Origin: Acidobacteriota bacterium
GTDB lineage: Bacteria > Acidobacteriota > UBA4820 > DSQY01
DNA length: 16,047 bases
NCBI GenBank assembly: GCA_021814085.1
Contig: JAKAJA010000008.1
Span: 1-16,047, forward strand
Reading direction: 5' to 3'
The notes under the pieces were generated by a model. That model did not search any database, was not told the DNA's origin, and saw only the letters and a program-made list of their open reading frames with translations. The position numbers and the translations under genes are program-made. This document shows positions 8,160 to 14,178 of the stretch, piece by piece (positions within the stretch are counted from its first letter, which is position 1; each line of letters starts with the position of its first letter).

Positions 8160-8176
8160 TTGGATCCCTCTTGCAA
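8148..8176 (-). promoter_or_regulatory. Candidate promoter of the efflux operon
   Basis: On the minus strand, TTGCAA (8171-8176) lies 17 bp before TAGCGT (8148-8153). Both hexamers match the sigma-70 consensus only partly. The -10 falls inside the direct-repeat region, so a factor bound there would contact RNA polymerase. Transcription would begin near 8141, leaving a short leader before ATG 8123. This is a weak assignment based on spacing and position. Confidence 0.3.
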
Positions 8177-8221
8177 GTCCCGAGTAGGTGGTTCGGGTAT
8201 GCGCCACGGAATGCCTGGGCG

Positions 8222-8294
8222 CAGGGCCACAGTGCGGCCCTGGGCCTTAAACCTTGCCTGCGCCGGGTCTGTTGGACCGTTATAGCGCGTCGTT
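8222..8294 (+). repeat. Dispersed hairpin repeat, copy 1
   Basis: The first 27 bases (8222-8248) are identical to 14805-14831. They contain an inverted repeat, CAGGGCC...GGCCCTG, around the loop ACAGTGC. Two weaker blocks are shared further along: CCTTGCCTGCGCC (8252-8264; 12 of 13 bases) and CCGTTATAGCGCGTCGTT (8277-8294; 15 of 18). It lies in the intergenic region between the divergent efflux operon and the thioredoxin-like gene. The part after the core could fold further, with GCCTTAA (8244-8250) facing TTAAGGC (8293-8299). Role unknown. Confidence 0.75.
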
Positions 8295-8370
8295 AAGGCG
8301 GGGCTCGGAGTGACGCTGCGAGTGTTTGCTCAGCAACTGCGGGATAATGGCGGCAGGAGGTCCGCGCGAA

Positions 8371-8625
8371 ATGGAAGACGATCTTTCCCCCTGCATCCAG
8401 GTAACCATCGTCTTCACTGATGGCTGCGAGCACACGCCGCCCACCAGGGCGCTTGTGGAACAGGTGGCAGCGGAACTTTCCCTGTCCATCCGGCTCAAAA
8501 TGGTCCGCGTCACCACACCAGACGAAGCCCAAAGGTACCGGATGCACGGCAGCCCCACCGTGCTCGTGGGTGGCCAGGATATCGACCCCGCCATGTGGAG
8601 CCGGACGGACTACGGTTTCACCTGA
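8371..8625 (+). CDS. Thioredoxin-fold protein, frame closed by TGA at an expected Cys codon
   Basis: As read to TGA 8623-8625 the product has 84 residues. VTIVFTDGCEHTPPTRALVE (Cys19), a helix, VRVTTPDEAQRYRMHGSPTV with a cis-Pro-like Pro62, and VGGQDIDPAMWSRTDYGFT match the short thioredoxin-like family often annotated near alkylmercury-lyase or metal genes. From memory, members continue with a Cys, then RxY, a Gly/Pro turn and a final helix. Here the TGA replaces that Cys, and the same frame goes on with RLYGASGMPSKQLIVAALAG to a second TGA at 8698-8700. The full product would have 109 residues, a normal family length. ATG 8371 is chosen because AGGAGG lies 10 nt upstream; ATGs at 8326 and 8347 lack a good site. 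The gene is truncated by a point mutation, or the TGA encodes selenocysteine. The two cannot be separated here. Confidence 0.7.
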   Translation: MEDDLSPCIQVTIVFTDGCEHTPPTRALVEQVAAELSLSIRLKMVRVTTPDEAQRYRMHGSPTVLVGGQDIDPAMWSRTDYGFT

Positions 8626-8700
8626 AGGCTCTACGGGGCATCGGGCATGCCCTCCAAACAGCTCATTGTCGCGGCCCTTGCTGGCGCTGTACCGGGATGA
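8623..8700 (+). other. Post-TGA extension that continues the thioredoxin-like family C-terminus
   Basis: After TGA 8623-8625 the same frame encodes 24 codons starting RLYGASGMPSKQLIVAALAG, then TGA at 8698-8700. The RLY, GMPSKQ and amphipathic end resemble the family's usual C-terminal segment, so these bases were coding in the recent past or still are. Confidence 0.55.
8636..8652 (+). promoter_or_regulatory. Stem-loop just after the in-frame TGA (possible bacterial SECIS)
   Basis: GGGCAT (8636-8641) pairs perfectly with ATGCCC (8647-8652) around the loop CGGGC. Sixteen bases lie between the TGA and the loop, and the loop has G at its second position. These features fit the general bacterial SECIS description of a short stem just 3' of UGA with G in the first two loop positions. 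GC-rich DNA yields such hairpins by chance, so this is suggestive only. Confidence 0.3.
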
Positions 8701-8764
8701 ACCTGGAGGTGGCCCCCCGGCCGGAGAGGGAGCCGGGAGCTGTCATGGCCTTCGTCCAGCCTGT

Positions 8765-9430
8765 TTATCCACAACGGCACCCGCCGGTGAAGTTGGGCCG
8801 GCCTGCGGAGCGAGCCAAATCCCATCCCTCCTTGCCGATGAAAGCAGAGAGCACGAGAGCCGCGGCTGCGTCCACCCACCAGAGCGTGGGGATGAGCCAG
8901 TAGACCAGGCTCCCCAGGAAGAGGACGGCGGAAAGCTTCATGCAGGCCAAGCTGCAGCGCGCGTCCCCTTCCAGCGTCCGGCTGTCCATGGCTTTGGCCG
9001 CCCGCACCTTGCTGCCCCAGAGCCAGTACATAAAGCTCAGGCTCAGTAGGGAGATGATCAGCCCCGGGGCAGTCGTCTCCGGATGCTTGCGCTCGGCCCA
9101 TTGGAGAATCGCTCCCGCTGCGGTTCCGAGGGAGAGCAGGACGAAAAGGACCGCGATGCCCCTGGCCGCCAATCGCTCGCGGCGGATCCGGGTGTCTCGG
9201 CAGCCGGTGCCGTCATCCAGGAGGCGCCACAGCACCAGGAACGCGGACCCCACCTCGATGAAACTGTCGGCGCCGAAACCGAAGAGGGCCACGGAATCGC
9301 CGCTCCAGCCGAAAGCCATGGACACCAAACCCTCGGCGACGTTGTAGGTGATCGAGAATGCGGCAAGGCTGCGGGCAAAATCCGTCCAAGCCTGGCAAGG
9401 CGCCGACGGCCCCGGGGAAGTCATCCGCAT
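8765..9430 (-). CDS. Cation transporter (CDF-like), last gene of the feo operon
   Basis: The 221-residue inner-membrane protein has about five to six helices: LAAFSITYNVAEGLVSMAF (22-40), then SVALFGFGADSFIEVGSAFL (46-65) with Asp45 and Asp55 as likely metal ligands, GIAVLFVLLSLGTAAGAIL (91-109), PGLIISLLSLSFMYWLWGS and a final pair holding WWVDAAAALVLSAFIGKEGW. There is no large cytoplasmic CDF domain; the protein ends in GGCRCG, a possible metal-binding Cys tail. The family exports divalent metals. ATG 9430 is preferred over ATG 9448: it follows the upstream stop as TAGGATG with GAGAGG at a usable distance, whereas 9448 has GGAGG touching the ATG. Its place after feoB suggests relief of Fe(II) or Mn excess, or shaping of metal balance, which is inference. 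Confidence 0.85.
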   Translation of the reverse strand: MRMTSPGPSAPCQAWTDFARSLAAFSITYNVAEGLVSMAFGWSGDSVALFGFGADSFIEVGSAFLVLWRLLDDGTGCRDTRIRRERLAARGIAVLFVLLSLGTAAGAILQWAERKHPETTAPGLIISLLSLSFMYWLWGSKVRAAKAMDSRTLEGDARCSLACMKLSAVLFLGSLVYWLIPTLWWVDAAAALVLSAFIGKEGWDLARSAGRPNFTGGCRCG

Positions 9431-9431
9431 C

Positions 9432-9608
9432 CTAGACTTTCCTCTCATCCTCCGGCCTGATGTTCACGGGCTTCTCGCCGCACGAGCCGGAACAACCGCC
9501 GCAGCAGGAGCCGGGAGACTGGGATGAGAAGCCCCGGAGTGTCTTCCGGACGAGGAAGATCGCTGCCAAGGCCACCAGTAGAATAGCGGTCCAGCCTTGT
9601 GGCGTCAC
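9432..9608 (-). CDS. FeoB-associated Cys-rich membrane peptide
   Basis: This 58-codon gene starts at GTG. It has one membrane segment (TAILLVALAAIFLVRKTLRG), then a Cys cluster SCCGGCSGSCGEKP with five Cys in ten residues. That layout is the FeoB-associated Cys-rich membrane protein family, found directly after feoB in many bacteria and thought to assist Fe(II) transport by FeoB. AAGGAG overlaps the feoB stop codon. Two tandem GTG codons follow at 9611 and 9608; 9608 has the better 6-nt spacing. The stop lies 1 nt before the next ATG (TAGGATG), so translation is likely coupled on both sides. Confidence 0.85.
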   Translation of the reverse strand: MTPQGWTAILLVALAAIFLVRKTLRGFSSQSPGSCCGGCSGSCGEKPVNIRPEDERKV

Positions 9609-9618
9609 CACGGGCTCC

Positions 9619-11820
9619 TTACTGAAATCCTAACATCCTGCCAACGACGACGAGCAACCAGGAAAGCAGCCACCCCAGCGCAAGCCCATAGGCCACCGAA
9701 AAGCCGGTCCATGCCCAGCTCCGGGTCTCCTTCAAGGTCATTCCGACCGTGCCGAGGCACGGCGTGTAGATCAAGATGAAGACCAGGAATGCCAGCGCGG
9801 TCAGGGGGGTGAGCCCCGAACGCACTCGGAGGGTCTTCTGGAGGGGGCTCAGCCCTTCCTCCTTGCCGGGACTCTCGGTCCGCGACTGGTACACGACCCC
9901 GAGGGTCCCCACGACGATCTCCTTTGCGGCGAAGCCCGCAGTGAGGGCCACACCGTCTTTCCAGGCTTCCGCCCGCCTGTGGCCGGGGTCGAGGATCGGC
10001 GCGAACAGCGGCTGCAGGACCTTCCCGAAGCGGGCCGCCAGACTGCTGTTCATGATCCGGCTCTGGTGCGCCAGATCCAACTCCTCGATCCGCTCTGCTT
10101 CTTGCTCCGCGGGGAGCTTCTGGGCGAGGACGGCCTCCACGGAGCGTTGGTGCTCAGCGCTCCAGGCCTGGTTTGCGATTCCCGGGTAGTGGGAGAGGAA
10201 CCAGATGAGCACGGCGCCCGCGAAAATGACCGTGCCCGCCCGTACCAGGAAGACCCGGCCCTTTTCCCACATGTGAATGGCCGTCGTCCGGAGCATGGGC
10301 ATGCGGTAGGGAGGCAGCTCCATCACGAAGGGGGCGACGGCGCTCCGGAAGAGGGTCATTCTCAAAGCTTTGCCCATGAGCATGGCCAGTGTGAAGCCCA
10401 GGACGTGCAGCCCGATGATCACGAAGGCCGCATGAAGGGGCGCGAAGAAAGCGCCGGCCACGCAGATGTAGACCTGGAGCCGGGCGGAGCAGGAGATGAG
10501 GGGCGCCACAAGGATCGTGATGAGCCGGTCGCTCCTCGACTCGATGGTCCGGGTGGCCTGGATGCACGGGGTGTTGCAGCCCGTCCCCATGACGAGCGGG
10601 ATGAAGCTCTTACCGTGGAGGCCCATGAGGTGCATGAGGCGGTCCATGATGAAGGCCGCCCGTGACATGTACCCCGTATCCTCCAGGAAGGAGATGCAGC
10701 CCATGAGGATCATGATGACCGGGACGAAGACGACCACGGCCCCGACGCCGGGGATGATCCCTTCCACGAGGAGGTTCGCCAGTTCGCCGGGCGGGAGATA
10801 CGCCGCCGCAGTGTCGTGCAGCCAGGAGATCCCCGCTGAAATCCACCCCTGCGGGTAGCTGCCGATCACGAAGGTGGCGATGTAGACCGCCATCATCACC
10901 GCGAAGAAGATGGGAAACCCCAGCCAGCGGTTGGTGAGCAGGGCATCGAGCCTCTCCGTGAGGCCGCGCCGGTCCCCGGTGGCGGTCTGAATGACCTCCA
11001 GGACCAGGCCGTGGGTGAACCCGTAGCGCCGCTCGGAGACGAGGGTGGGGCAGTCGGCCCCGAGGTGGTGTTCCAGGAACGCGGCGCTGGCGCGGACCTG
11101 GCCTTCGATCGCCCGCCTCGCGTGGCTCGCGCGAAGCCGTTGCTCTGCCTCGGGGCTCCGCTCCAGAAGCTTCAGGGCGGTGGGGCTGGCGGGGTGACCG
11201 CCGGCCAGAACCTCGTCGCGTCCGATCTGCTCCTCGATTTTCCGAAGCTCCTCCTCGATGTCGGCGCCATAGTCCACGCGGGCGCATGGAGGGCGCTGGC
11301 CCCGTCGCGCCTCCGCGATTGTCTTCCTCAGCGCCGCGACGCCCTCTCCCCGGTTGCCGACCGTTGGGACCAGGGGGGCGTCCAGCAGCTCCTGGAGCTT
11401 GGGGAGGTCAATGCTGGTGCCCTGCTTTTCCGCGTCGTCAACCATGTTCAAGGCGAGGATCATGGGTTTGTTCAGCTCGAGGAGCTGGGTCGTCAGGTAC
11501 AGGTTGCGCTCCAGGTTGGAGGCGTCCAGCACGTTGACGATGAGGTCCACGGACGGATCGACCACGAAGGCCGCTGCGATCCGCTCGTCCTCGCTCCGTG
11601 CAGAGAGGGAGTAGATCCCGGGCAGGTCCACGACCTCGATCTGGAGCCCGTCCAACTCGAAGGCGCCACTCCGCTTCTCCACGGTGACGCCGGGCCAGTT
11701 GCCCACGTGGTGCCGTGATCCCGTGAGGGCGTTGAACAGCGAGGTCTTGCCGCAATTGGGGTTCCCAACCAGGGCAACGAGGAGCTTGGTGCCGGGCTCT
11801 GGGTGCCGTTCTTCATTCAT
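9619..11820 (-). CDS. feoB: Fe(II) transporter FeoB
   Basis: The 733-residue protein takes up ferrous iron across the inner membrane. The N-terminal GTPase domain has G1 GNPNCGKTS (19-27), G2 region NWPGVTVEKRSG with Thr46, G3 DLPG (65-68) and G4 NMVD (125-128). A helical GDI-like region follows, then the membrane domain with two Gate repeats, for example GIIPGVGAVVVFVPVIMILM, MGTGCNTPCIQATRTIESR (the conserved Cys in the pore region) and FAAKEIVVGTLGVVYQ near the C-terminus, ending TPCLGTVGMTLKE and two more helices. The length is normal. ATG 11820, 4 nt after the feoA stop, gives the usual N-terminus; an upstream ATG at 11874 would overlap feoA. It forms a tight operon with feoA and the Cys-rich peptide. 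Confidence 0.98.
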   Translation of the reverse strand: MNEERHPEPGTKLLVALVGNPNCGKTSLFNALTGSRHHVGNWPGVTVEKRSGAFELDGLQIEVVDLPGIYSLSARSEDERIAAAFVVDPSVDLIVNVLDASNLERNLYLTTQLLELNKPMILALNMVDDAEKQGTSIDLPKLQELLDAPLVPTVGNRGEGVAALRKTIAEARRGQRPPCARVDYGADIEEELRKIEEQIGRDEVLAGGHPASPTALKLLERSPEAEQRLRASHARRAIEGQVRASAAFLEHHLGADCPTLVSERRYGFTHGLVLEVIQTATGDRRGLTERLDALLTNRWLGFPIFFAVMMAVYIATFVIGSYPQGWISAGISWLHDTAAAYLPPGELANLLVEGIIPGVGAVVVFVPVIMILMGCISFLEDTGYMSRAAFIMDRLMHLMGLHGKSFIPLVMGTGCNTPCIQATRTIESRSDRLITILVAPLISCSARLQVYICVAGAFFAPLHAAFVIIGLHVLGFTLAMLMGKALRMTLFRSAVAPFVMELPPYRMPMLRTTAIHMWEKGRVFLVRAGTVIFAGAVLIWFLSHYPGIANQAWSAEHQRSVEAVLAQKLPAEQEAERIEELDLAHQSRIMNSSLAARFGKVLQPLFAPILDPGHRRAEAWKDGVALTAGFAAKEIVVGTLGVVYQSRTESPGKEEGLSPLQKTLRVRSGLTPLTALAFLVFILIYTPCLGTVGMTLKETRSWAWTGFSVAYGLALGWLLSWLLVVVGRMLGFQ

Positions 11821-11824
11821 GGCG

Positions 11825-12097
11825 CTATGCACTCCGCTCTTCTGGAGCGTCCGGCAGGTCCTTCTGGACCACAAGGATGCAGGTGCTCTCCTCGCGGCGC
11901 AGCGACAGGTGGTACCCCTTGATGACGATTTCCATGGGGTCGCCCAGAGGGGCCACCTTCACGACCTCAAGGCGCTCCCCCCGGACGAAGCCCATCTCGA
12001 GCAGGCGTTGCCGGATGGGTCCCTTGGCCTCGACGCGGGCAACCGATCCTGCCTCTCCGGGGTTCAGGTCGCTCAGGCGAACGGTGCAGTGCGGCAT
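11825..12097 (-). CDS. feoA: Ferrous iron transport protein FeoA
   Basis: This 90-residue SH3-like cytoplasmic protein is thought to modulate FeoB. It begins MPHCTVRLSDLNPGEAGSV and contains the family core IRQRLLEMGFVRGERLEVVK followed by APLGDPMEIVIKGYHLSLRR. ATG 12097 has AAGGAGG 6 nt upstream. The frame is open much further upstream, but that stretch reads the preceding gene out of frame and is not coding. The stop lies 4 nt before the feoB ATG. Confidence 0.96.
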   Translation of the reverse strand: MPHCTVRLSDLNPGEAGSVARVEAKGPIRQRLLEMGFVRGERLEVVKVAPLGDPMEIVIKGYHLSLRREESTCILVVQKDLPDAPEERSA

Positions 12098-12129
12098 GGC
12101 AGCCTCCTTGGGCAGGCTCAAGATGGAGT

Positions 12130-13020
12130 TCATCTGGGCTTCCAGACGGGGGCTTCCCAGGACAGATAAAGAAACACGCCGCTGTTCGGGCTGTTCCGCG
12201 TCAGGCCCAGGGGTACGGAGGCGCCCACGACGAGTTGGCCCTTGGGGAGGTTGAATGCGTAGCGGAAGCCCGGGCTGATCAAGGCTTGGTGAACCCTCTC
12301 CTTCCCTCCACTCTCGGAGAATTGGTCCTGCTGGAACGCTACGGCCTCTAGCATGAGGTTGAAGCGGGGGGAGACGAGCCAGATCACGCTGGCGCCTTGG
12401 TTCGTTCCCCACAGGTTCTGTCGGACCACGCTTCCATCCGCGCCCAGGTTCTTGGCGGAAGGAAAGTAGGTGGCCCCCGCGTTGAAATGGAGGGTGAAAC
12501 TGCGGCTGACACGCTTGCTCAGAGGCAGGTTGATCTGCCAGCCCGTCGTACCGGTGCCGAGTCCGCGGCGCCAGTCGCCCGTGGGCAAGATGACACTAAC
12601 GCGCGGCGCGATGGCCACTCCGCGCTTGTTCTCCATGCAGAGCTGATAGCGGTAGTTGAGCATGAGGTCGCCGACGCCGGATGGCGTCCCCGACCCGCCG
12701 CTCAGCCAGGATGCGGTGTAGCTCAGTTGGTGGGTCTCGCGAGGCACGGGCCACTCGTTCGTGAAACTGGAGACGAAGAGCTTGTTGGGGCGCGTGTAGA
12801 GACCGTTGAAGATCCACTGAACCACCCCCGGTTCCTGGTTGTACGCCTCCTCGATGAGGAAGGAGTTGTCCTCTATGGCCTCAGGCCAGCCCTCTCTTCC
12901 GGCTCCCTCAGTGGCCGTCTGAGGGCCCGCCGCCGCCGGTTGCGGCGCGGGGGACTGGGTTTGCTGCGCCCAGATCATGCCTGAAGCCATCAACATGAAA
13001 CTCAGGATTGCCATTCGCAT
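12130..13020 (-). CDS. Outer-membrane beta-barrel protein (MetA-pathway/transporter-like)
   Basis: The 296-residue protein is predicted to be exported by a signal peptide (MRMAILSFMLMASGMIWAQ), followed by a Pro/Ala/Gln-rich linker. The rest alternates short amphipathic strands with turns, as in outer-membrane barrels: GTPSGVGDLMLNYRYQL, GVAIAPRVSVILPTGDW, QINLPLSKRVSRSFTLHFNAG and a last strand SGVFLYLSWEAPVWKPR. The G-x-GD-x-x-L-x-Y-R-Y strand recalls the MetA-pathway-of-phenol-degradation/transporter-like barrel family. AAAGGA lies 10 nt before ATG 13020, and an in-frame ATG at 13014 is also possible. It lies 29 nt after another barrel gene and 32 nt before feoA. I infer an outer-membrane pore or sensor for Fe(II) or a chelate; no family function for iron is established. 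Confidence 0.78.
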   Translation of the reverse strand: MRMAILSFMLMASGMIWAQQTQSPAPQPAAAGPQTATEGAGREGWPEAIEDNSFLIEEAYNQEPGVVQWIFNGLYTRPNKLFVSSFTNEWPVPRETHQLSYTASWLSGGSGTPSGVGDLMLNYRYQLCMENKRGVAIAPRVSVILPTGDWRRGLGTGTTGWQINLPLSKRVSRSFTLHFNAGATYFPSAKNLGADGSVVRQNLWGTNQGASVIWLVSPRFNLMLEAVAFQQDQFSESGGKERVHQALISPGFRYAFNLPKGQLVVGASVPLGLTRNSPNSGVFLYLSWEAPVWKPR

Positions 13021-13049
13021 GAGCGGTTCATCCTTTCCCCGTGGGGGAG

Positions 13050-13886
13050 CTACTTGCCTCTCCCTAGGCGAACGACCAGGACGGCCCGCAGGCGGGTCTC
13101 CGAGAGGCGCGTGAGCCCCACGGCGACGCCGGTCTTGAGCGTAAGCCGCCCGCTGAGAGGAAACGCGGCGAAGGGCTGGACGTAATGCTCTTGTCGGTGC
13201 CCCCTCAACCCGAAATCCCCTTCCTCGCCAAGACCCCCGAAGAGTTCCACCCCATAGAGGAAGTGAGAGTCACCGTCGTTGTCGGGGTCGAATGCCGTCG
13301 AGCCTTCCTTCCCTGACGAGGGACCCAAGAAGAAGACACCGCCCGAGTAGCCGAACGCGGTTTTGCCCCCGTCCAGGCTCCGTTCGGCGACAAGGTTCAG
13401 GGCCACGTTCCCCCAGTTGAAATCCTGGGAGAAGATGAGCCGTGCCTCCACTTCGTGTTCGGTCCGGAACGCCTCTGCCTCTCCCCCCTCTTCCACATTG
13501 CCCGCGACGGCATTCCGGTACACCTCGTGGTGGTGGAACTGCTCGTACTCCAAGTAGAAGGTGGGGACGAAGAAGTAGTTCTGGCTCCAGGGCCTGTAGC
13601 GTGTTTCCAGTTTGTACCCGTCCACTCTCCACGGCTCACCCGGGATCTTGCTTCCCAGCAAGTACACTCCAGCGTTGAAGTGGTCGTTGAACCCGTGCTC
13701 GAGCTCTAGCGCTTGCCCATACTGCCATGGACCCTCATTTGGCTTGACTGCGTCCGCGCCGATCTCAAGCTCCCACTCCTTTACTTCAAGATTGTGGGTG
13801 TAGGTGTTGAAGTACGGCCCGCTACCCGCCAGGGTGGAGAGCCCCGTTGCCAGCAGGAACAGCGTTACAAGGGATCGGTTCGTCAA
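13050..13886 (-). CDS. Predicted outer-membrane protein, first structural gene of the feo operon (TTG start)
   Basis: The gene encodes 278 residues from TTG 13886, which has AGGAGG exactly 6 nt upstream and opens straight into a signal peptide (TNRSLVTLFLLATGLSTLAGS). The frame continues upstream to an ATG at 14132, but that stretch crosses promoter and operator sites and encodes a charged, improbable N-terminus. The mature chain has many alternating aromatic/polar strands (YFFVPTFYLEYEQFHHHEVY, HEVEARLIFSQDFNWGNVAL, FGYSGGVFFLGPSSG) and ends RLRAVLVVRLGRGK, in keeping with an outer-membrane barrel. FHHHEVY could bind metal. I do not recognise a named family. Its place under DtxR-type operators and before feoAB suggests iron-regulated outer-membrane permeability. 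Confidence 0.72.
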   Translation of the reverse strand: MTNRSLVTLFLLATGLSTLAGSGPYFNTYTHNLEVKEWELEIGADAVKPNEGPWQYGQALELEHGFNDHFNAGVYLLGSKIPGEPWRVDGYKLETRYRPWSQNYFFVPTFYLEYEQFHHHEVYRNAVAGNVEEGGEAEAFRTEHEVEARLIFSQDFNWGNVALNLVAERSLDGGKTAFGYSGGVFFLGPSSGKEGSTAFDPDNDGDSHFLYGVELFGGLGEEGDFGLRGHRQEHYVQPFAAFPLSGRLTLKTGVAVGLTRLSETRLRAVLVVRLGRGK

Positions 13887-13963
13887 GGTCCGCCTCCTCA
13901 GATTGAGATTGGTTGGTCTTCCGTCGCCTGACGCTCGGGCAACGGCCCGCACCCTGCAATCGT

Positions 13964-13988
13964 CATCGCGTGTCGCGCCATCGCGATG
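13964..13988. repeat. CATCGCG inverted repeat in the feo leader
   Basis: CATCGCG (13964-13970) and CGCGATG (13982-13988) form a 7-bp stem with an 11-nt loop. CATCGCG also repeats directly at 13979-13985. It touches the downstream DtxR-like box, so it could be a leader hairpin or part of the control region. Nothing else is recognisable in 13887-13960. Confidence 0.35.
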
Positions 13989-14003
13989 TTTGGTGTGCCT
14001 AAC
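13988..14003. promoter_or_regulatory. DtxR-like operator, feo leader site 2
   Basis: The plus strand reads GTTTGGTGTGCCTAAC, an inverted repeat GTTTGG-N4-CCTAAC with one mismatch between arms. It shares the right arm and spacing with the sites at 14122 and 14732. On the minus strand it lies at the position of a -10 end, with a degenerate TGGACC-N17-GCAGTT promoter-like pair and a matching CTCTTTTTT spacer tract. It may be a decayed duplicate or a second working site. Confidence 0.55.
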
Positions 14004-14117
14004 TGCCGGAAGAAAAAAAGAGAGGTCCATGGATCTTGCTGTTTTCATGTCCCGCCTTCTGTCCCCCGGCGCCCAAGCACCGTTCCGCTCTTGACCATTC
14101 CATGAAGCACTCGCGCC

Positions 14118-14141
14118 GTAAGTTTGTTTCACCTAACTTAC
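14118..14141. promoter_or_regulatory. DtxR-like operator over the feo promoter
   Basis: GTAAGTT (14118-14124) and AACTTAC (14135-14141) are perfect 7-bp inverted arms around 10 bp. The inner 16 bp (14122-14137) read GTTTGTTTCACCTAAC, matching GTTWGK-N4-CCTAAC found before dtxR. It covers the -10 element of the feo promoter on the minus strand, so binding would block transcription. Confidence 0.65.
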
Positions 14142-14163
14142 CATCCAAAAAAGAGCGCCTCAA
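14135..14163 (-). promoter_or_regulatory. Candidate sigma-70 promoter of the feo operon
   Basis: On the minus strand, TTGAGG (14158-14163) is followed after 17 bp by TAAGTT (14135-14140), whose end forms the start of the operator. The layout TTGA-N17-TA(T/A)GTTAGG is the same as at the dtxR promoter. It begins 15 nt after the dtxR stop, so the operon can be read both from here and by read-through from dtxR. The leader to TTG 13886 would be about 240 nt. Confidence 0.55.
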
Positions 14164-14178
14164 GACACGTTGTCGCAT

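Noticed and set aside
8243..8300. Integron attC site in repeat copy 1
   Set aside because: The outer GCCTTAA/TTAAGGC arms look attC-like, but the RYYYAAC and GTTRRRY boxes are not satisfied and copy 2 lacks the arms. No integrase is in the window.
8145..8370. tRNA or CRISPR array in the gap between the pump operon and the thioredoxin-like gene
   Set aside because: No cloverleaf and no regularly spaced repeats with unique spacers. Only the 20-bp-period pair and the dispersed hairpin repeat are present.
8623..8625. Sequencing frameshift as cause of the short thioredoxin-like frame
   Set aside because: The family-like sequence continues in the same frame after the TGA, so no base is missing or added. 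Only a substitution or recoding can explain it.
9628..9633. CCTAAC at the end of feoB as a further DtxR-type box
   Set aside because: The left arm is TTACTG, which does not match GTTWGK, and the site is inside coding sequence.
13887..14132. ATG 14132 as start of the first barrel gene
   Set aside because: The added 82 residues are charged and would precede the signal peptide. They cross the -10, both feo operators and the leader. TTG 13886 with AGGAGG at 6 nt fits far better.
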